A stretch of 64,000 nt of DNA from Amyelois transitella (Eukaryota > Arthropoda > Insecta > Lepidoptera > Pyralidae): NCBI RefSeq assembly GCF_032362555.1, contig NC_083536.1, forward strand, positions 2,790,001-2,854,000. The letters run 5' to 3'. How positions within the stretch are numbered: position 1 is the stretch's first letter; each line of letters starts with the position of its first letter. Both the position numbers and the translations under genes were made by a program. The notes under the pieces were generated by a model. It worked only from the letters and a program-made list of their open reading frames with translations, was not told where the DNA came from and searched no databases. This document shows positions 49,705 through 60,080 of the stretch, piece by piece.

Positions 49705-51715
49705 CGATGCTTGTGCGATTAAAGAAGAAAGCATGGCTGGATTTGTTAGCAGCAAAAGCTAACTTAAGAATGCAAGAGGTTATAGATGAAGATGTGAATG
49801 AAGCACGTAAGGAATATAAGAAAATGAAAGATTTGGTTAAGAAAGCTGTGATTAGAAAGAAAGAAGAGTATAAAGAGGATTTTGATAAAAGGCTATCAGA
49901 AGACTTTCAGTCAAATCTGAAAGTATTCTGGAAATCCGTAAGGTCAGCCCGAGGAAATACTATAACCAGAGAGCTGACTAGGATCAGATGCCAGGATGGT
50001 AGCGTTGTGAAAGGAGAAGAATGTGTACTAAAGATATGGAAGGACTATTTTGAAAGTTTATTTGAAAAAAAGGAAGGAAATAAGAAAGATTTCTGCTATA
50101 GCGAAGAAAAAGAGAATGAGATGGAAGGCGAAATTGAAATGTTCGAAATTGTGGAAGCACTTAAGAGTATGAAAGCGGGAAAGGCTGCTGGGTGTGATAG
50201 AGTGTCGGTCGAGATGCTTAAAGCAGGAAAAGGCGTAGTAGCTAGTCAGTTGTACTGCCTTTTCAATTTGTGTTGGAGAAGCGGCCGAGTACCAAAAGAT
50301 TGGTGTAAGGCTGTTATCGTGCCACTTTACAAAGGAAAACGGTCACAGCTGGACTGCAAAAATTATCGTGGTATAAGCCTGCTTAGCGTCGTCGGCAAAT
50401 TGTATGCTAAGGTATTGATTAATAGAGTCAGGAATGAAACTGATGACAAAATATGGGATGCTCAAGCGGGATTTCGAAAGGGAATGGGATGTACTGATCA
50501 GGTCTTTTCCTTGCGGTGCATAGCCGAAAAGTTTTTGGCCAAGAGTCAAAAAGTCTATTGCACATTCGTAGATCTGGAAAAGGCCTATGACAGAGTTGAG
50601 AGGAATGAATTGTGGTCAGCACTTTCTATGCATGGGGTGAGCAGTCTCTTAATACGAGCACTGAAATCCTTATATGAGGATTCGAGTGCTTGTGTCAGGA
50701 TAAACGGAGCGCACACTGAGTGGTTTAAGATTGAGAAAGGCGTTAGGCAAGGATGTGTTGCGTCACCGTGGCTGTTCAACCTATTTATGGATAGCTGTTT
50801 GACAGATTTGAAAGAGTCTAAAAGTGGATTAAGGATGAATGAGTTACTCGTCAAATGTCTGCTCTATGCCGACGATCAGGTTATACTGGCGTCATCAGCG
50901 GAGGAGTTACAGGAGATGGTAAACTGTATGCATGAAGCTTTAAAAGAGAAAGGAATGAAAGTGAACGTAAGTAAAACTAAAACACTGGTTTTTGAAATGG
51001 AGAAAGAAATGACAGCATGTAATATTTTGATTGGAGGAGAAAAAGTGGAGCAAGTGAAAGAGTTTGTATATCTAGGATCAAAGTTTACATCAGATGGCAA
51101 GTATGATAGTGATATTGAAAGGAGAGTGAACGCGGGGAACATGGTGAATGGAGCTTTGCATGCCTTTATGAGCAGTCAGAAACTATCCAAAAAGGCTCGA
51201 CTGGCTGTGCACAGGGGCGTGTTGGTCCCGACATTAATGTATGGGAGTGAAAGTTGGGTATGGCAAAAGAAGCATGAAAGCAGAATAAATGCAGTGGAAA
51301 TGAGAGCGTTAAGGAGTATGATGGGTGTGAAATTGAGTGACAGGATAAGGAACAGCGTGATAAGGGAATGTTGTGATGTGAAAGAAGATGTAGTTACAGG
51401 AATAGAAAAGGGTATGTTAAGATGGTTCGGTCATGTGGAGAGGATGAATGAAAGCAGGTTGACTAAGCAGATATACAAGGAGAGTGTGGAGGGAAAGGTC
51501 GGAGTGGGAAGACCTAGACGAACGTATCTTGATCAAATTAAGGACGTCCTGGTAAAGGGTCAGGTCAAAAGTACCCGAAACCGCCGAGCTTGTATGAAGA
51601 GAGTTATGAATGTGGACGAAGCGAAAGAAGTATGCAGAGATCGTGGCAAGTGGAAAGAGGTAGTCTCTGCCTACCCCTCCGGGAAAGAGGCGTGATTTTA
51701 TGTATGTATGTATGT
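49705..51715 (+). mobile_element. LINE-E1, RTE-type LINE, 5'-truncated
   Basis: A 2,011-bp insertion with duplication 'attagg' at 49699-49704 and 51716-51721. It lacks the endonuclease because it is 5'-truncated, and ends with a TATG repeat tail typical of RTE elements. Apart from the truncation it looks young: the RT frame is unbroken. Confidence 0.92.
49707..51695 (+). CDS. LINE-E1 ORF2, RTE reverse transcriptase (N-terminus missing)
   Basis: An open frame of 662 codons. RT blocks: 'KAGKAAGCDRVSVEMLKAG', 'NYRGISLLSVVGKLYAKVL', 'DAQAGFRKGMGCTDQVFSL', motif A 'CTFVDLEKAYDRVE', motif B 'GVRQGCVASPWLFNLF', motif C 'CLLYADDQVILASS', then 'EFVYLGSKFTSDGKYDSDI'. The C-terminal 'LRWFGHVERM' and 'GVGRPRRTYLDQIKD' are typical of RTE/BovB-like elements. 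The first Met is simply the first in the truncated frame. No endonuclease is present, so this copy cannot move alone. Confidence 0.93.
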   Translation: MLVRLKKKAWLDLLAAKANLRMQEVIDEDVNEARKEYKKMKDLVKKAVIRKKEEYKEDFDKRLSEDFQSNLKVFWKSVRSARGNTITRELTRIRCQDGSVVKGEECVLKIWKDYFESLFEKKEGNKKDFCYSEEKENEMEGEIEMFEIVEALKSMKAGKAAGCDRVSVEMLKAGKGVVASQLYCLFNLCWRSGRVPKDWCKAVIVPLYKGKRSQLDCKNYRGISLLSVVGKLYAKVLINRVRNETDDKIWDAQAGFRKGMGCTDQVFSLRCIAEKFLAKSQKVYCTFVDLEKAYDRVERNELWSALSMHGVSSLLIRALKSLYEDSSACVRINGAHTEWFKIEKGVRQGCVASPWLFNLFMDSCLTDLKESKSGLRMNELLVKCLLYADDQVILASSAEELQEMVNCMHEALKEKGMKVNVSKTKTLVFEMEKEMTACNILIGGEKVEQVKEFVYLGSKFTSDGKYDSDIERRVNAGNMVNGALHAFMSSQKLSKKARLAVHRGVLVPTLMYGSESWVWQKKHESRINAVEMRALRSMMGVKLSDRIRNSVIRECCDVKEDVVTGIEKGMLRWFGHVERMNESRLTKQIYKESVEGKVGVGRPRRTYLDQIKDVLVKGQVKSTRNRRACMKRVMNVDEAKEVCRDRGKWKEVVSAYPSGKEA

Positions 51716-51721
51716 ATTAGG

Positions 51722-52518
51722 ATCGCTGCCCGTGAAAGTTCTAAAGAAATCTTTTTTTCTAAAGAACTTATAAATTTATTGATTTTATGGGCTGTGATAG
51801 GTCTGCACATAATTGATCTATCACATGTACTATGTTTAGTGGAAAAGGTAACTAATTGACCGCAGTGATCAGAGGGCAATTTACTAAATACTTTTTTATT
51901 ATTTGGTTTTTGTTCACTAAAAACATTATCAATACATTTAGCAGATGTGGCAGTGAAGCGGGTTGGTTCCAAGAAGGCATTATCTAAGTTAAAACATTTA
52001 AATAGGTTAAGAAACTGTGTTGTCACTGTGGAGCTAACTAATAGGTCAATGTTAAAATCACCGCAAACAATTACTTTCTTATTACTTTTTGTAGCTACTC
52101 TTAGAACTTCCTCCATTACATTCAGGAAATCCATAATACTACTGTTGGGTGGACTATAAATACAAATAACAATGTGTTCCTCAAGCTCAGCACAAGATAC
52201 CTCAATAGAGCGCTCAAGAGAAAGTCTGACTATGTCATGACGCTCCTTACAGCGATGACCATTTTTAACATATATTACAGAACCGCGTCTGATTGCAGAC
52301 CCTCTCCTGAAGCAGCTGACCGCATTAAAATTGTTAAGACTGGGCATCAGCTCCCCCTCCAGGATCCAATGCTCAGTCAAACATATCATATTTACATCCA
52401 TTTTTTTATTAAATAAATCAATAATAAGTTCTTTGCCAGGAAGGCCCTGTATATTTTGGTGTACAATTTTAAATTCATTTGTCCTTCCTGTTGTCCCGTG
52501 GTTTAGTTTAAACCACAT
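51722..52518 (-). pseudogene. LINE-C2 ORF2, endonuclease
   Basis: ORF2 starts with the ATG at 52518, overlapping ORF1 by 16 bases. The endonuclease has 'KIVHQNIQGLPGKELII', 'ICLTEHWILEGELMP' (catalytic Glu present), 'VIVCGDFNIDLLVSS' and 'LPSDHCGQLVTF' (SDH motif intact). The frame is open to the LINE-E1 junction apart from changes near 51780. Its continuation is at 49698 on the other side of LINE-E1. Confidence 0.88.
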
Positions 52519-54022
52519 GTTGCATCCACAGAATCATCATTACAAAAAATTGATGATTCTGTAGATTTTGTCCGATTATGTAAAGAATGTAGTTCACCCC
52601 AATGTAAATCCGTCCGTTCTTTTATATTGTTTGCTAACAAAGTAGCACATTATCTTTCGTCAAAAAACAATTTTTATGAATAGATTCATATCAAAAAATA
52701 CGAACTTGTCATGACGACATGACATATTATGAACCATATTGTTCATTATATGAATAAATTGATTTCTCTTTGGCGTCTGGCAACTTATATAAGGAAAAGC
52801 ACAAAAAATAATTTTACATACATTTAAATTATTCAGAGTACCTAGACCCTGAATAAGGTCTTGTTTACTAATATTTAAACTATTTCCAACCATTATAACA
52901 ATTGTGGATGTGTTGCTCAATTGTGTGTTTTTTATACTTTTAATAATTTGTGAGAAGTTCGAATTGGGTAGACAATAATTTATTATGTTTGTTAAATTTT
53001 CACTAAATAGTTTACCCATGTTGCGTCCTATGCTGTCTGAAAAAATAACAGTGTTCTGGGGGCTACACGTATCAACACCGACACTCTCCAGGACTCTATT
53101 AGACAAGTCCCCAAGACATGGAGAGGGAACTACAGTACTACTTTTGCTTGACTCATTAAATATTCCACAGGTACATAAGTCTCCTGCGGATTTAATCATT
53201 TCCTCAATGTAATTCGCATCTTTAATTAATAATTCAGTAGCCATGACATGATCGGAGATTTGTCTGAGAGATTCAGTATTTTTTTCCAAAAGATTGGATA
53301 CATTTTCCTCAAGTTGTGAGATTTGTTCCTTTAAGGTCTCGGTGTCGACACTGTATAACTCCTGACTTTCCAGCAATTTACACTCGGTTAAATCTAAACA
53401 AGTACACATATTAGTATACATTTTGATCCCAGATTTTATTATATGAGACTTTTTCTTGTTAATATTCATTTGAATTTTATTTTTTTTTAATAATTTTATT
53501 TAATTTTCTCAGTTTTCTGCATTTGTTGTGACTAAACCGAATAGTTGTAGGTTGTTTTCTTATTTCACATAGTGAGGTCTCACTTGTGAGATCAATCACC
53601 GTACTAGAGTCTAAGAGAGGAGCGGAGGTAACTGTAATTATCTGGTCAAACATATTATTGACCTCTAAGGACTGCCGTGATTGTTCATTATTCTCTATTC
53701 GTCTTCGTGCCTCTCCTAACTCTCTATGTCTAAGGACATCTTCATAGGTGTCACTGCATTGCTGGAAATATCCTAACTGTAACTTAAGCTGGTTTAACTG
53801 CTCAACTAAGTCATCACTTTGTAATCTACATTCTGTTAAACTTGAATTTAGTTTGGTGTTTCGATCAAGTAAAGATTGAAATTCCTGTTTGTTCTGTTCC
53901 CTTTCCAAGAGTAATCTTTCTTTTTCTTCTCTCTCCGTTTTGAGGTTGAGAAGTGCTGTCTTCAGCTTGAGTTCAACTTGACGAACAGTGACAGCACGGC
54001 TTGAGGTAGACATATTTAACAA
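52503..54022 (-). pseudogene. LINE-C2 ORF1, coiled coil plus SGNH-like domain
   Basis: This is the same protein as ORF1 of C1. The coiled coil (54022-53477) and the SGNH-like part (53469-52660) are separated by a one-base insertion in an A run near 53485. A deletion near 52650-52670 removes the residues around block V and shifts the frame again. Block I 'VIFSDSIGRNMGKLF' and 'VIMVGNSLNISKQD' are intact. The 5' leader runs to 54486. Confidence 0.75.
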
Positions 54023-54492
54023 GTATGGGACTTATATGCAATATAGGGAACAGAACGAATATAGCTTTTGATTTAAAAGTGCTTGCTAAGTTTATAAACC
54101 AACTTACCTAACCTTGGAAGATCTACCTACCTAATTAATATTAATTATGACTACCGTCTGGGTGTGTGGCAACAGAAGAGTCAATAAAGTATACCTGATG
54201 GTGTACACTACGATAAACAATAGGATTAACTACAAAAACAGGCGAACTAACCTTTGTTTACGTTATAAACCGGCAACTTCTTGACTACAACTTTCACCAC
54301 AAATTACCAATACAAAAACTATATACTTTTTGACGAAAAAACACTAAATCACATTTAGTATTATGTTTTCTTAATTAACATCTAAATTATAGCTAGTTAT
54401 AGTGCTTTTAAACATTATTTTATTTTATTTATTACGGAGCTATAAAATTGACAAGTGAGCTCCAGTGTTGCCAGAGGCCAAAAAAAAAACAC

Positions 54493-54657
54493 ACTCCTTG
54501 AAGTCCCGGAACTCCCGTTGCAACTGACCTATATCTGCTGATGGTGCTGCAATAAGCCTCTTCTCAAAATCTGCCATGCGACAAGCTAATGAAGATTCCA
54601 GTTGCCTCTGCGTCTGTTGGACTTGCTCCAGTTGTAAATTTCGCTGTGTGTCCATTT
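54493..54657 (-). pseudogene. LINE-F ORF1, N-terminal coiled coil
   Basis: Starts 'MDTQRNLQLEQVQQTQRQLE' at 54657 and runs to 'QLQREFRDFKECV' where LINE-C2 begins. The next codons are found at 47268, on the far side of C2, in the same frame. It is a glutamine-rich coiled coil as in insect LINE ORF1 proteins. Confidence 0.7.
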
Positions 54658-54907
54658 TGTTTGTGTAATAAAAGAAATTTATCCACAAGGCAGGCAGGTG
54701 CAGGTATTCCTTTTATTATATCATTAACTTAATGATTTGTAGTATTAGTTGTTGTATAATACTAATAAAAAGTATTAAAAATAAAATATTAAATAATTAA
54801 AATATAGGATCAGTTGTTTTTTAATAAACTCACCTTTTACTGGAACCTAAATCCATCTGATAAATAGACAGTAACACATAAACATACACACTCTATCATT
54901 CTTACAG
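54658..54907 (+). other. AT-rich stretch, probable 5' LTR end of Gypsy-K
   Basis: No gene is visible. The last part, up to 'cattcttaca' at 54906, lies directly before a primer-binding site, so it should be the end of an LTR. Its start cannot be fixed because no second LTR is present in the window. The first 50 bases may be leader of LINE-F. Confidence 0.4.
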
Positions 54908-54921
54908 TGGTGACACCCGTG
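54908..54921 (+). promoter_or_regulatory. Gypsy-K primer-binding site (tRNA-Trp-like)
   Basis: 'tggtgacacccgtg' is close to the tRNA-Trp-type site of CsRn1-group gypsy elements (which begins TGGTGACCCCG). It lies one or two bases after the presumed LTR end and about 150 bases before gag-like sequence. Confidence 0.5.
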
Positions 54922-55084
54922 TGCATTAAAGTGACTTTTTAGTGAAATAATACGGTTTCATAGGGCGATTCGACTCATCTTAACGTGGTTTGGAGCAGGC
55001 ACGGTAGAGTTTTCTACCTTTCAGTTCACTCTTCGCGGACAGTTAAAAAGTAAGAACTATTTAAAATGCCGGACTAAGAGAAAC

Positions 55085-55243
55085 CGGAAATCGTGTTAAT
55101 ATCAGTGTCGTCGCGCATTCCTGAGTTTTGGACCGATTAGCCAGCATTGTGGTTCATTCAATTTGAAGCAGCGGTAGCACCTCAGAAGGCCAGCGAGCAA
55201 GCTAAATACTAACTACTGGTTGCCAAACTGGGCAAATAAGTTA
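55085..55243 (+). pseudogene. gag: Gypsy-K gag fragment
   Basis: The frame codes, with three in-frame stops, for the start of a CsRn1-like Gag: 'SRIPEFWTD', then 'PALWFIQFEAAVAPQKASEQ' and 'LLVAKLGK'. This fits an old, dead copy. The RT pieces of a gypsy of the same kind are at 59749-60080 (-) and 61255-62657 (+), and may belong to the same insertion. Confidence 0.65.
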
Positions 55244-55259
55244 CGAGGGCAACACAGAA

Positions 55260-56430
55260 AGTTTTTAGAACTGGCCATTTGTTATTTAAATAATAAAAAA
55301 ATGAATTCGGCTTTCAAAAATGGAATTCTTTAGCAATAATAATGAGTAAAAATTGAATTCAATTGTCATTATTTTTGCAATTTGGCGGCAAAGTCCCTCC
55401 TTTCTCCCCTTTCCCCCCGGACCTCGTTTCGAGTTAGACGTGTCTCTGACCTTTTGTATTTTTTTCCGTATTATTTAATTTATTTCAAAAAATTAAATTG
55501 AATCTTCGAATCAATATTCCAAGCGAAGTACCAGGACTACAGAAGCCAGTTGCAGTTGATCTTGACGGGCCAGAGCGTGAGTGAGACAAGAATTTCTAGT
55601 GAGTAAGACGCAATATTCGCCCTGGCAGGCGCATTCGCATCCCATTCATAAACAACTACCACCTACGAAGCCACCACTGCGGAATTTGCCGCTCACACTG
55701 ACAATTACTTCGGCGCGTTGTGACGTAGCGGATAGACCTCGTCCTTCTCGCACACGCTGCGTTTTCCGATCTGCCCTACCCCTGCCAACCTGTTTACTAC
55801 ACACATCGGTGCTGATTGCTAGACACATCGAAAGCGCGCGCACTGAGGTTCCGAAGAGATAGCAGATTGCATCAGCATCGCTCGCAGAAGCTCATAATCG
55901 CAAGTGGGACAGAGATAGACTTAAAATTGTCAGTGACTTCTGTCTTTGTCTGCGCCGCCGCCGCCGCCGCCGCCGCCGCTCGGTGTCAAGAAGAACATAA
56001 TCATAATCACTACTTTGCCGGTGTGTCAGCATCCGTCTGACAGTTGGCATTTTGTCTATGCCATCAGCTGTGAATGACATCTGGTACTGCGGTAGTGCAT
56101 TTTAGCGATCTTAAATCTTATGTTTACAATATTATTTCGTAGCTATTTTGTTGTTTTGTTGTATTTAATGAGAAGATACCTTCTAACGCTCAACTCGCGT
56201 ATGCCTAAAGTTCTGGACACTATCTGTTTGTAATAGTTAATCACACTAAATTGTTTGGTAAGTGTATTTTAGAATTTTCTTTCACCTTTTTTTGTGTAAT
56301 TGGTATTTGAATAGAATAACCGATTGATTGACGATTGGTAGACTGACACACCTGCATAATATAAAACATAACATAGGTCAGTACCTATATAAAGATTTTC
56401 GTATTGGCTTTTCTGTCTGCATCTTGCGCA
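55260..56430 (+). other. Unassigned region, probable leader of LINE-G
   Basis: No recognised gene. It includes a CCG/GCC trinucleotide run at about 55953-55979 and some GC-rich parts at 55640-55860 with chance open frames. Position suggests a 5' untranslated region of LINE-G, whose ORF1 follows. Confidence 0.4.
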
Positions 56431-57332
56431 ATGCTTAAGCGTACCCCTACTCAAACCCCAGCATCGGGATCACTTCCGAACATAACAGCTACGCTGACAG
56501 AGGCCCATGCCTATCATACATCCTCTGCAAGGTCCTTATGTGATAATTTACCCAACGCGCCATCAAGCGCCCTAGGGATGATTCACAAGACTTAAAAGAA
56601 CTCTTCGCTGATATGTTCAGGTCTTGGAAACTTGACCAGGACATAAAGCATAATACCATGCTGTCTACCTTGGAGGAAATTAAGAGTCAAAATGCGGACA
56701 TTCGATTCTCGATGGAGTTTTTGTCCAGTAAGTTTGAAGACATGACCCAGAGAATCTCTTTATTGGAAATGGAACGAAAAAAGATCGAGAATACATCCAG
56801 TCTTTAGAAAATAAATTAGATACCTTAGAACGTAACCAAAAACTTGCCTCGATTGAAATACGAGGAGTCCCCCAGTCGGAAGGTGAAACCAAGACCCAAC
56901 TGGTGGACCTCGTCAGAAGCGCAGGTAAGTCTCTCAATGTTTCCTTAAACTCAGCGGACATCGGATGCGGATGTATATAGAACAAAATCTAAGGCAGGCG
57001 CACACAAACATATTGTGGTTGATCTGAATAGCGTTGTAGTTAAAAATGATGTAATTAATGCGGTTAAATCATTCAATAAAGACAAACCTAAATCTAAATT
57101 TTTAACTACTAATCTTGGTTTAGTTGGGACTTCCAAAACTGTGCACATCTCTGAGTACCTCTCACCTAAGATAAAAAGGCTTTACCACCTTGGAAGAGCC
57201 TTTGCCGCCTCTAATAAGTTTGCCTTTTGCTGGACCAGCTACGGCAGGGTATACATGCGCCAAAGGGAAAGGGGTCCACTGATCCGGAATGATACTGAAA
57301 AAGACCTCAATAATATCCACACTGACACATGA
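56431..57332 (+). pseudogene. LINE-G ORF1 with Baculo_FP-like domain
   Basis: From the ATG at 56431 the protein runs with three frame changes, near 56550, 56785 and 56960, to a TGA at 57330-57332. The middle is a coiled coil ('MLSTLEEIKSQNADIRFSME'). The C-terminal half ('ASIEIRGVPQSEGETKTQ', 'KPKSKFLTTNLGLVGTSKTV', 'FAFCWTSYGRVYMRQRE') has the look of the FP25K-like (Baculo_FP) domain found in ORF1 proteins of lepidopteran LINEs and in baculoviruses. An RT belonging to it is not seen: right after the stop the sequence changes to LINE-H. Confidence 0.75.
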
Positions 57333-57943
57333 CTATTTGTTTTTTGCATTAAAATTTCGATCCTAAGTCCTTTTATTTAAAATAATTTTTTATACCTACA
57401 TTTATTTTCTATGCAATGTCAAACTTATATAAAAAGGAAACTAATTATATTTATTTACCCTCTTATTTCTAGCTTACGATTCGATAAAATATATTTATAG
57501 TACTTTATTTAAAACAAGTTATATACTTAAACCTACCCTAAAATTACATCAACCAGGTTTTATTTTCCCATATCGGTGGGGCATATTTGTGTCATCTTAT
57601 AAAATTGTTATCTTAAATTATTGTCCTTATGCATAAAATCGCCCATGTCTTCGCCCCAAAGAATAGAATTATCCTTTGGTTCGGAGCCACATTTCTGCTT
57701 ACGTTAGCACAGGCACTTGACCGCGGCCCCAAGGACATGCCGCGACCCGCCTTGTATCATTGCTTTATTTAATGATCTACTGTTCATCAATACGGCAATT
57801 TAGGTCGGCCACAGCACGCCGAGAGACCACGTATCATTCCCTATGCGTATGCAATCCTGGATCTGGCGAGAGCCTCCCACCTTTGCCTGACCTGACACGC
57901 GGAGCTAAAAGCGTTGTGATTACTCACCGCGCTTCCGTCCGCG
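57333..57943 (-). repeat. 611-bp inverted repeat, left arm
   Basis: This is the inverse of 60081-60691 with about four or five visible differences. It contains the last 34 or so codons of the LINE-H ORF1 and its following non-coding 508 bases. Both arms have the same length, with sharp ends. Confidence 0.9.
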
Positions 57944-59253
57944 CGGCAGTTCAGGCACGATGGGACCGCTCCCGCCATCCAGGCCTGACACGCCTCCCTC
58001 TGATGCTGTCCACCGCAATGGCAGCACCTCTCCGCCGTCTCCCTGCAATGGCGCCTGCCGTGGCCGTAGCCCAGGCACATCGAGCATTGGACCAGCGGAG
58101 AATAGTCCTCCGCCTGGATCCGCTGCATATCGATGCGCACTGAGCCGGCCCCGACAACCGCCTTCCAGAGCTTAGGCGGAACGCTCAGCACCACATGCTC
58201 CAGCAGAGGGTTTCGCGATTTTTTCCTAAATTTAATAGCTATCGTTTTTTCCTCCTCCTAGTTCACATTCAAAAGTTTTGTATTTTGTTGCGTCAATTTA
58301 TTCACTATTTGCTCGTTCGTGTTGTTTTTTAAAATGTTTTTAAGAATAAGAAGGGGATTTTTATTTTCTACCTCCTTTATTTGCAAATTTTCGATTTTAC
58401 TAATTCTACCCTTCAATTTCTCCCTACCTTCTTTGGTTTCACAGCTGATTATTACTTTTCTGTTCTTCGTTTTTCTCACTCGCTCGATCTTTATCCACTC
58501 TCCGCCTTCGTTTGCCACTTCCTTATCCTCTCGATGACCTCTTCACTTGTTGCCATTCCCTTCTTGTCATCCACAATAACGGAATGCAAAGTGAAGGGCT
58601 TTCCTCGAGAAGCGGCTACGACCTCTGAGTAAGTCGGAGATTGTGAGACTATTGAAGTGCTTTGTTCGTTATTTCTACATTGGCGGTCCATCAATTTTTT
58701 TAATTTCCTGAATGTTTCGGGAGTTTTCCTCCAATCTTTGCACCAACGGTTTCAGGAAATTTTCCAGCTCCCGTGTATTCGACTCCTGTGGGATAGGAGA
58801 GGTTTGAGTGCGCACGCTGGGGTGTTGTCCTGGAGTGAGATTCTTTAACTCTTGGTAGATAGCCAGGTCGCATGCCAGGTCATTCACCTCTCTAATTTTA
58901 GCCTTGATGGAGTCTTTGGTCTCCTTCTTTATCCTCAAAGCTGCATCAACCTCGTCGTTCACCTCGTTTAAAAGTTGTCGGATGCGACCGCAGAGCTCAT
59001 CCCTATCGTCATCGGTTAGGAACTTTCTGCGGTGGTTTTCCTTCAAGATAGGGGTTTTGGGGAGGTATTGCACATACCTGTCCTTCCTTCTGGTATTTGG
59101 GGAGTATAAGTCGTCTGCTGAGGGTATTAAGTTTAGGGAACATAGGGGGGAAGAGTTACTCTGCTGTTGTTGTGGGGGCGATGGGGTTTTTTCGTGGTAG
59201 GTTAGCGTCCTTTTGAAGGTAACGGACTTAGGAGTACGAATCATAATTGTCAA
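57841..59253 (-). pseudogene. LINE-H ORF1, R1-clade Gag-like with CCHC knuckles
   Basis: The reading goes from 59253 ('MTIMIRTPKSVTFKRTLTY') to the stop at 57841, about 470 codons, with frame changes near 58690 and 58510 and an in-frame TAG at 58255-58257. The C-terminal part has 'RNPLLEHVVLSVPPKLW' and a row of CCHC knuckles: 'CSMCLGYGHGRRHC', 'CCHCGGQHQREAC', and 'CLNCRADG' with a distal His and Cys. It ends 'WEALARSRIAYA'. This is the pattern of ORF1 in R1-clade LINEs (TRAS, SART, R1). An endonuclease/RT ORF should follow but does not. The leader is 59254-59734. Confidence 0.8.
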
Positions 59254-59748
59254 GAGTTAAAAAGTAAGTTTGTAAAAGTTGTAAAAAGGTATAATAAAAG
59301 AGAAAACTGTATAAGTTATAAAAGGGGGGTAGAAGTATAAAATTTTTGGAGGTCCTCCAGCTAAAACTTAAAATATTTGTCGCAAAAGCTCGTCTTGTCT
59401 AAAATTTTTTGGGGATCAAATCGATTCAGGTTCTAGCCTTTTATTCTTATAACTTGTAATCTGACCTCCAAATACGGTGTTGTATTTTCTTAGGTCTTGG
59501 TACTTCCCAGATGAAACTGACCGAAATCCGGAGAAATCAGCTTGATCCTGGACCAGCTTCAGGAGTTCGGTGTCGTCCGGGTGTCGTCACTGTATCACCA
59601 ACACAAGGAGTCACTTATTTCTATTTTATACTATATTAAAATATTTTTTCACAATAATTTACACAATTTTTCCACAGATTTTTCGCGGAGCGCGTCGGAG
59701 CACGTCTGCACTCCACGACCGCTCGAAGCAGACTTACCTGTCAGGTTT

Positions 59749-60080
59749 GGTGACGGCATTCAGCTTCCGATAATCACCACACGGCCAAATGTCACCATTT
59801 TTCTTTTGTACGACATGTAGTGGACTCGCCCACGCGCTCTTGGATGGTCTGCAAATACCTAGGTCCTGCATAAGTTTAAATTCTTCCTTTACCTTAAAAA
59901 GGCATTCCAGAGGTAGAGGTCTTGGCCTAGCGTGGACTGGTGGACGAGTTGTTTCGATGTAAAGCTTGTAAGGATGCTGTAGAGGTTCGATAAAAGACAT
60001 AGGTTTTGTTATGCTTGGAAATTGTTTAAGTAAGTCATGATATGGATGACTCTCTGATAACGTCGTAACAAGTTTAACAA
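59749..60080 (-). pseudogene. pol: Gypsy-K RT, N-terminal part
   Basis: On the minus strand it reads 'SHPYHDLLKQFPSITKP', 'LYIETTRPPVHARPRPLPLE', 'ICRPSKSAWASPLHVVQKKN' and 'WPCGDYRKLNAVTKPDR', the first blocks of a Ty3/gypsy RT of the CsRn1 kind. It ends exactly at the target sequence of LINE-H. The continuation is on the other strand at 61255. Confidence 0.8.

Larger units (their letters stand above)
47275..54486 (-). mobile_element. LINE-C copy C2, near full length, split by LINE-E1
   Basis: The target duplication 'aaacac' lies at 47269-47274 and 54487-54492, inside ORF1 of LINE-F. Without LINE-E1 the copy is about 5.2 kb: 5' leader (54486-54023), ORF1, ORF2 (endonuclease, linker, RT), 3' untranslated region (47622-47275) ending in TATTC units. 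It is the best reference in this window for the family. LINE-E1 (49705-51715) inserted in the endonuclease-RT linker with duplication 'attagg'. Several frameshifts and a stop make it inactive. Confidence 0.9.

Noticed and set aside
50343..51142. Several minus-strand frames opposite the RTE reverse transcriptase (also at 62919-63660)
   Set aside because: They are antisense shadows of LINE-E; the same shadows occur in both copies because the sense frame is conserved.
57760..58175. Plus-strand frames over the zinc-knuckle region of LINE-H
   Set aside because: The minus-strand frame has clear CCHC motifs and R1-like blocks, so these are shadows.
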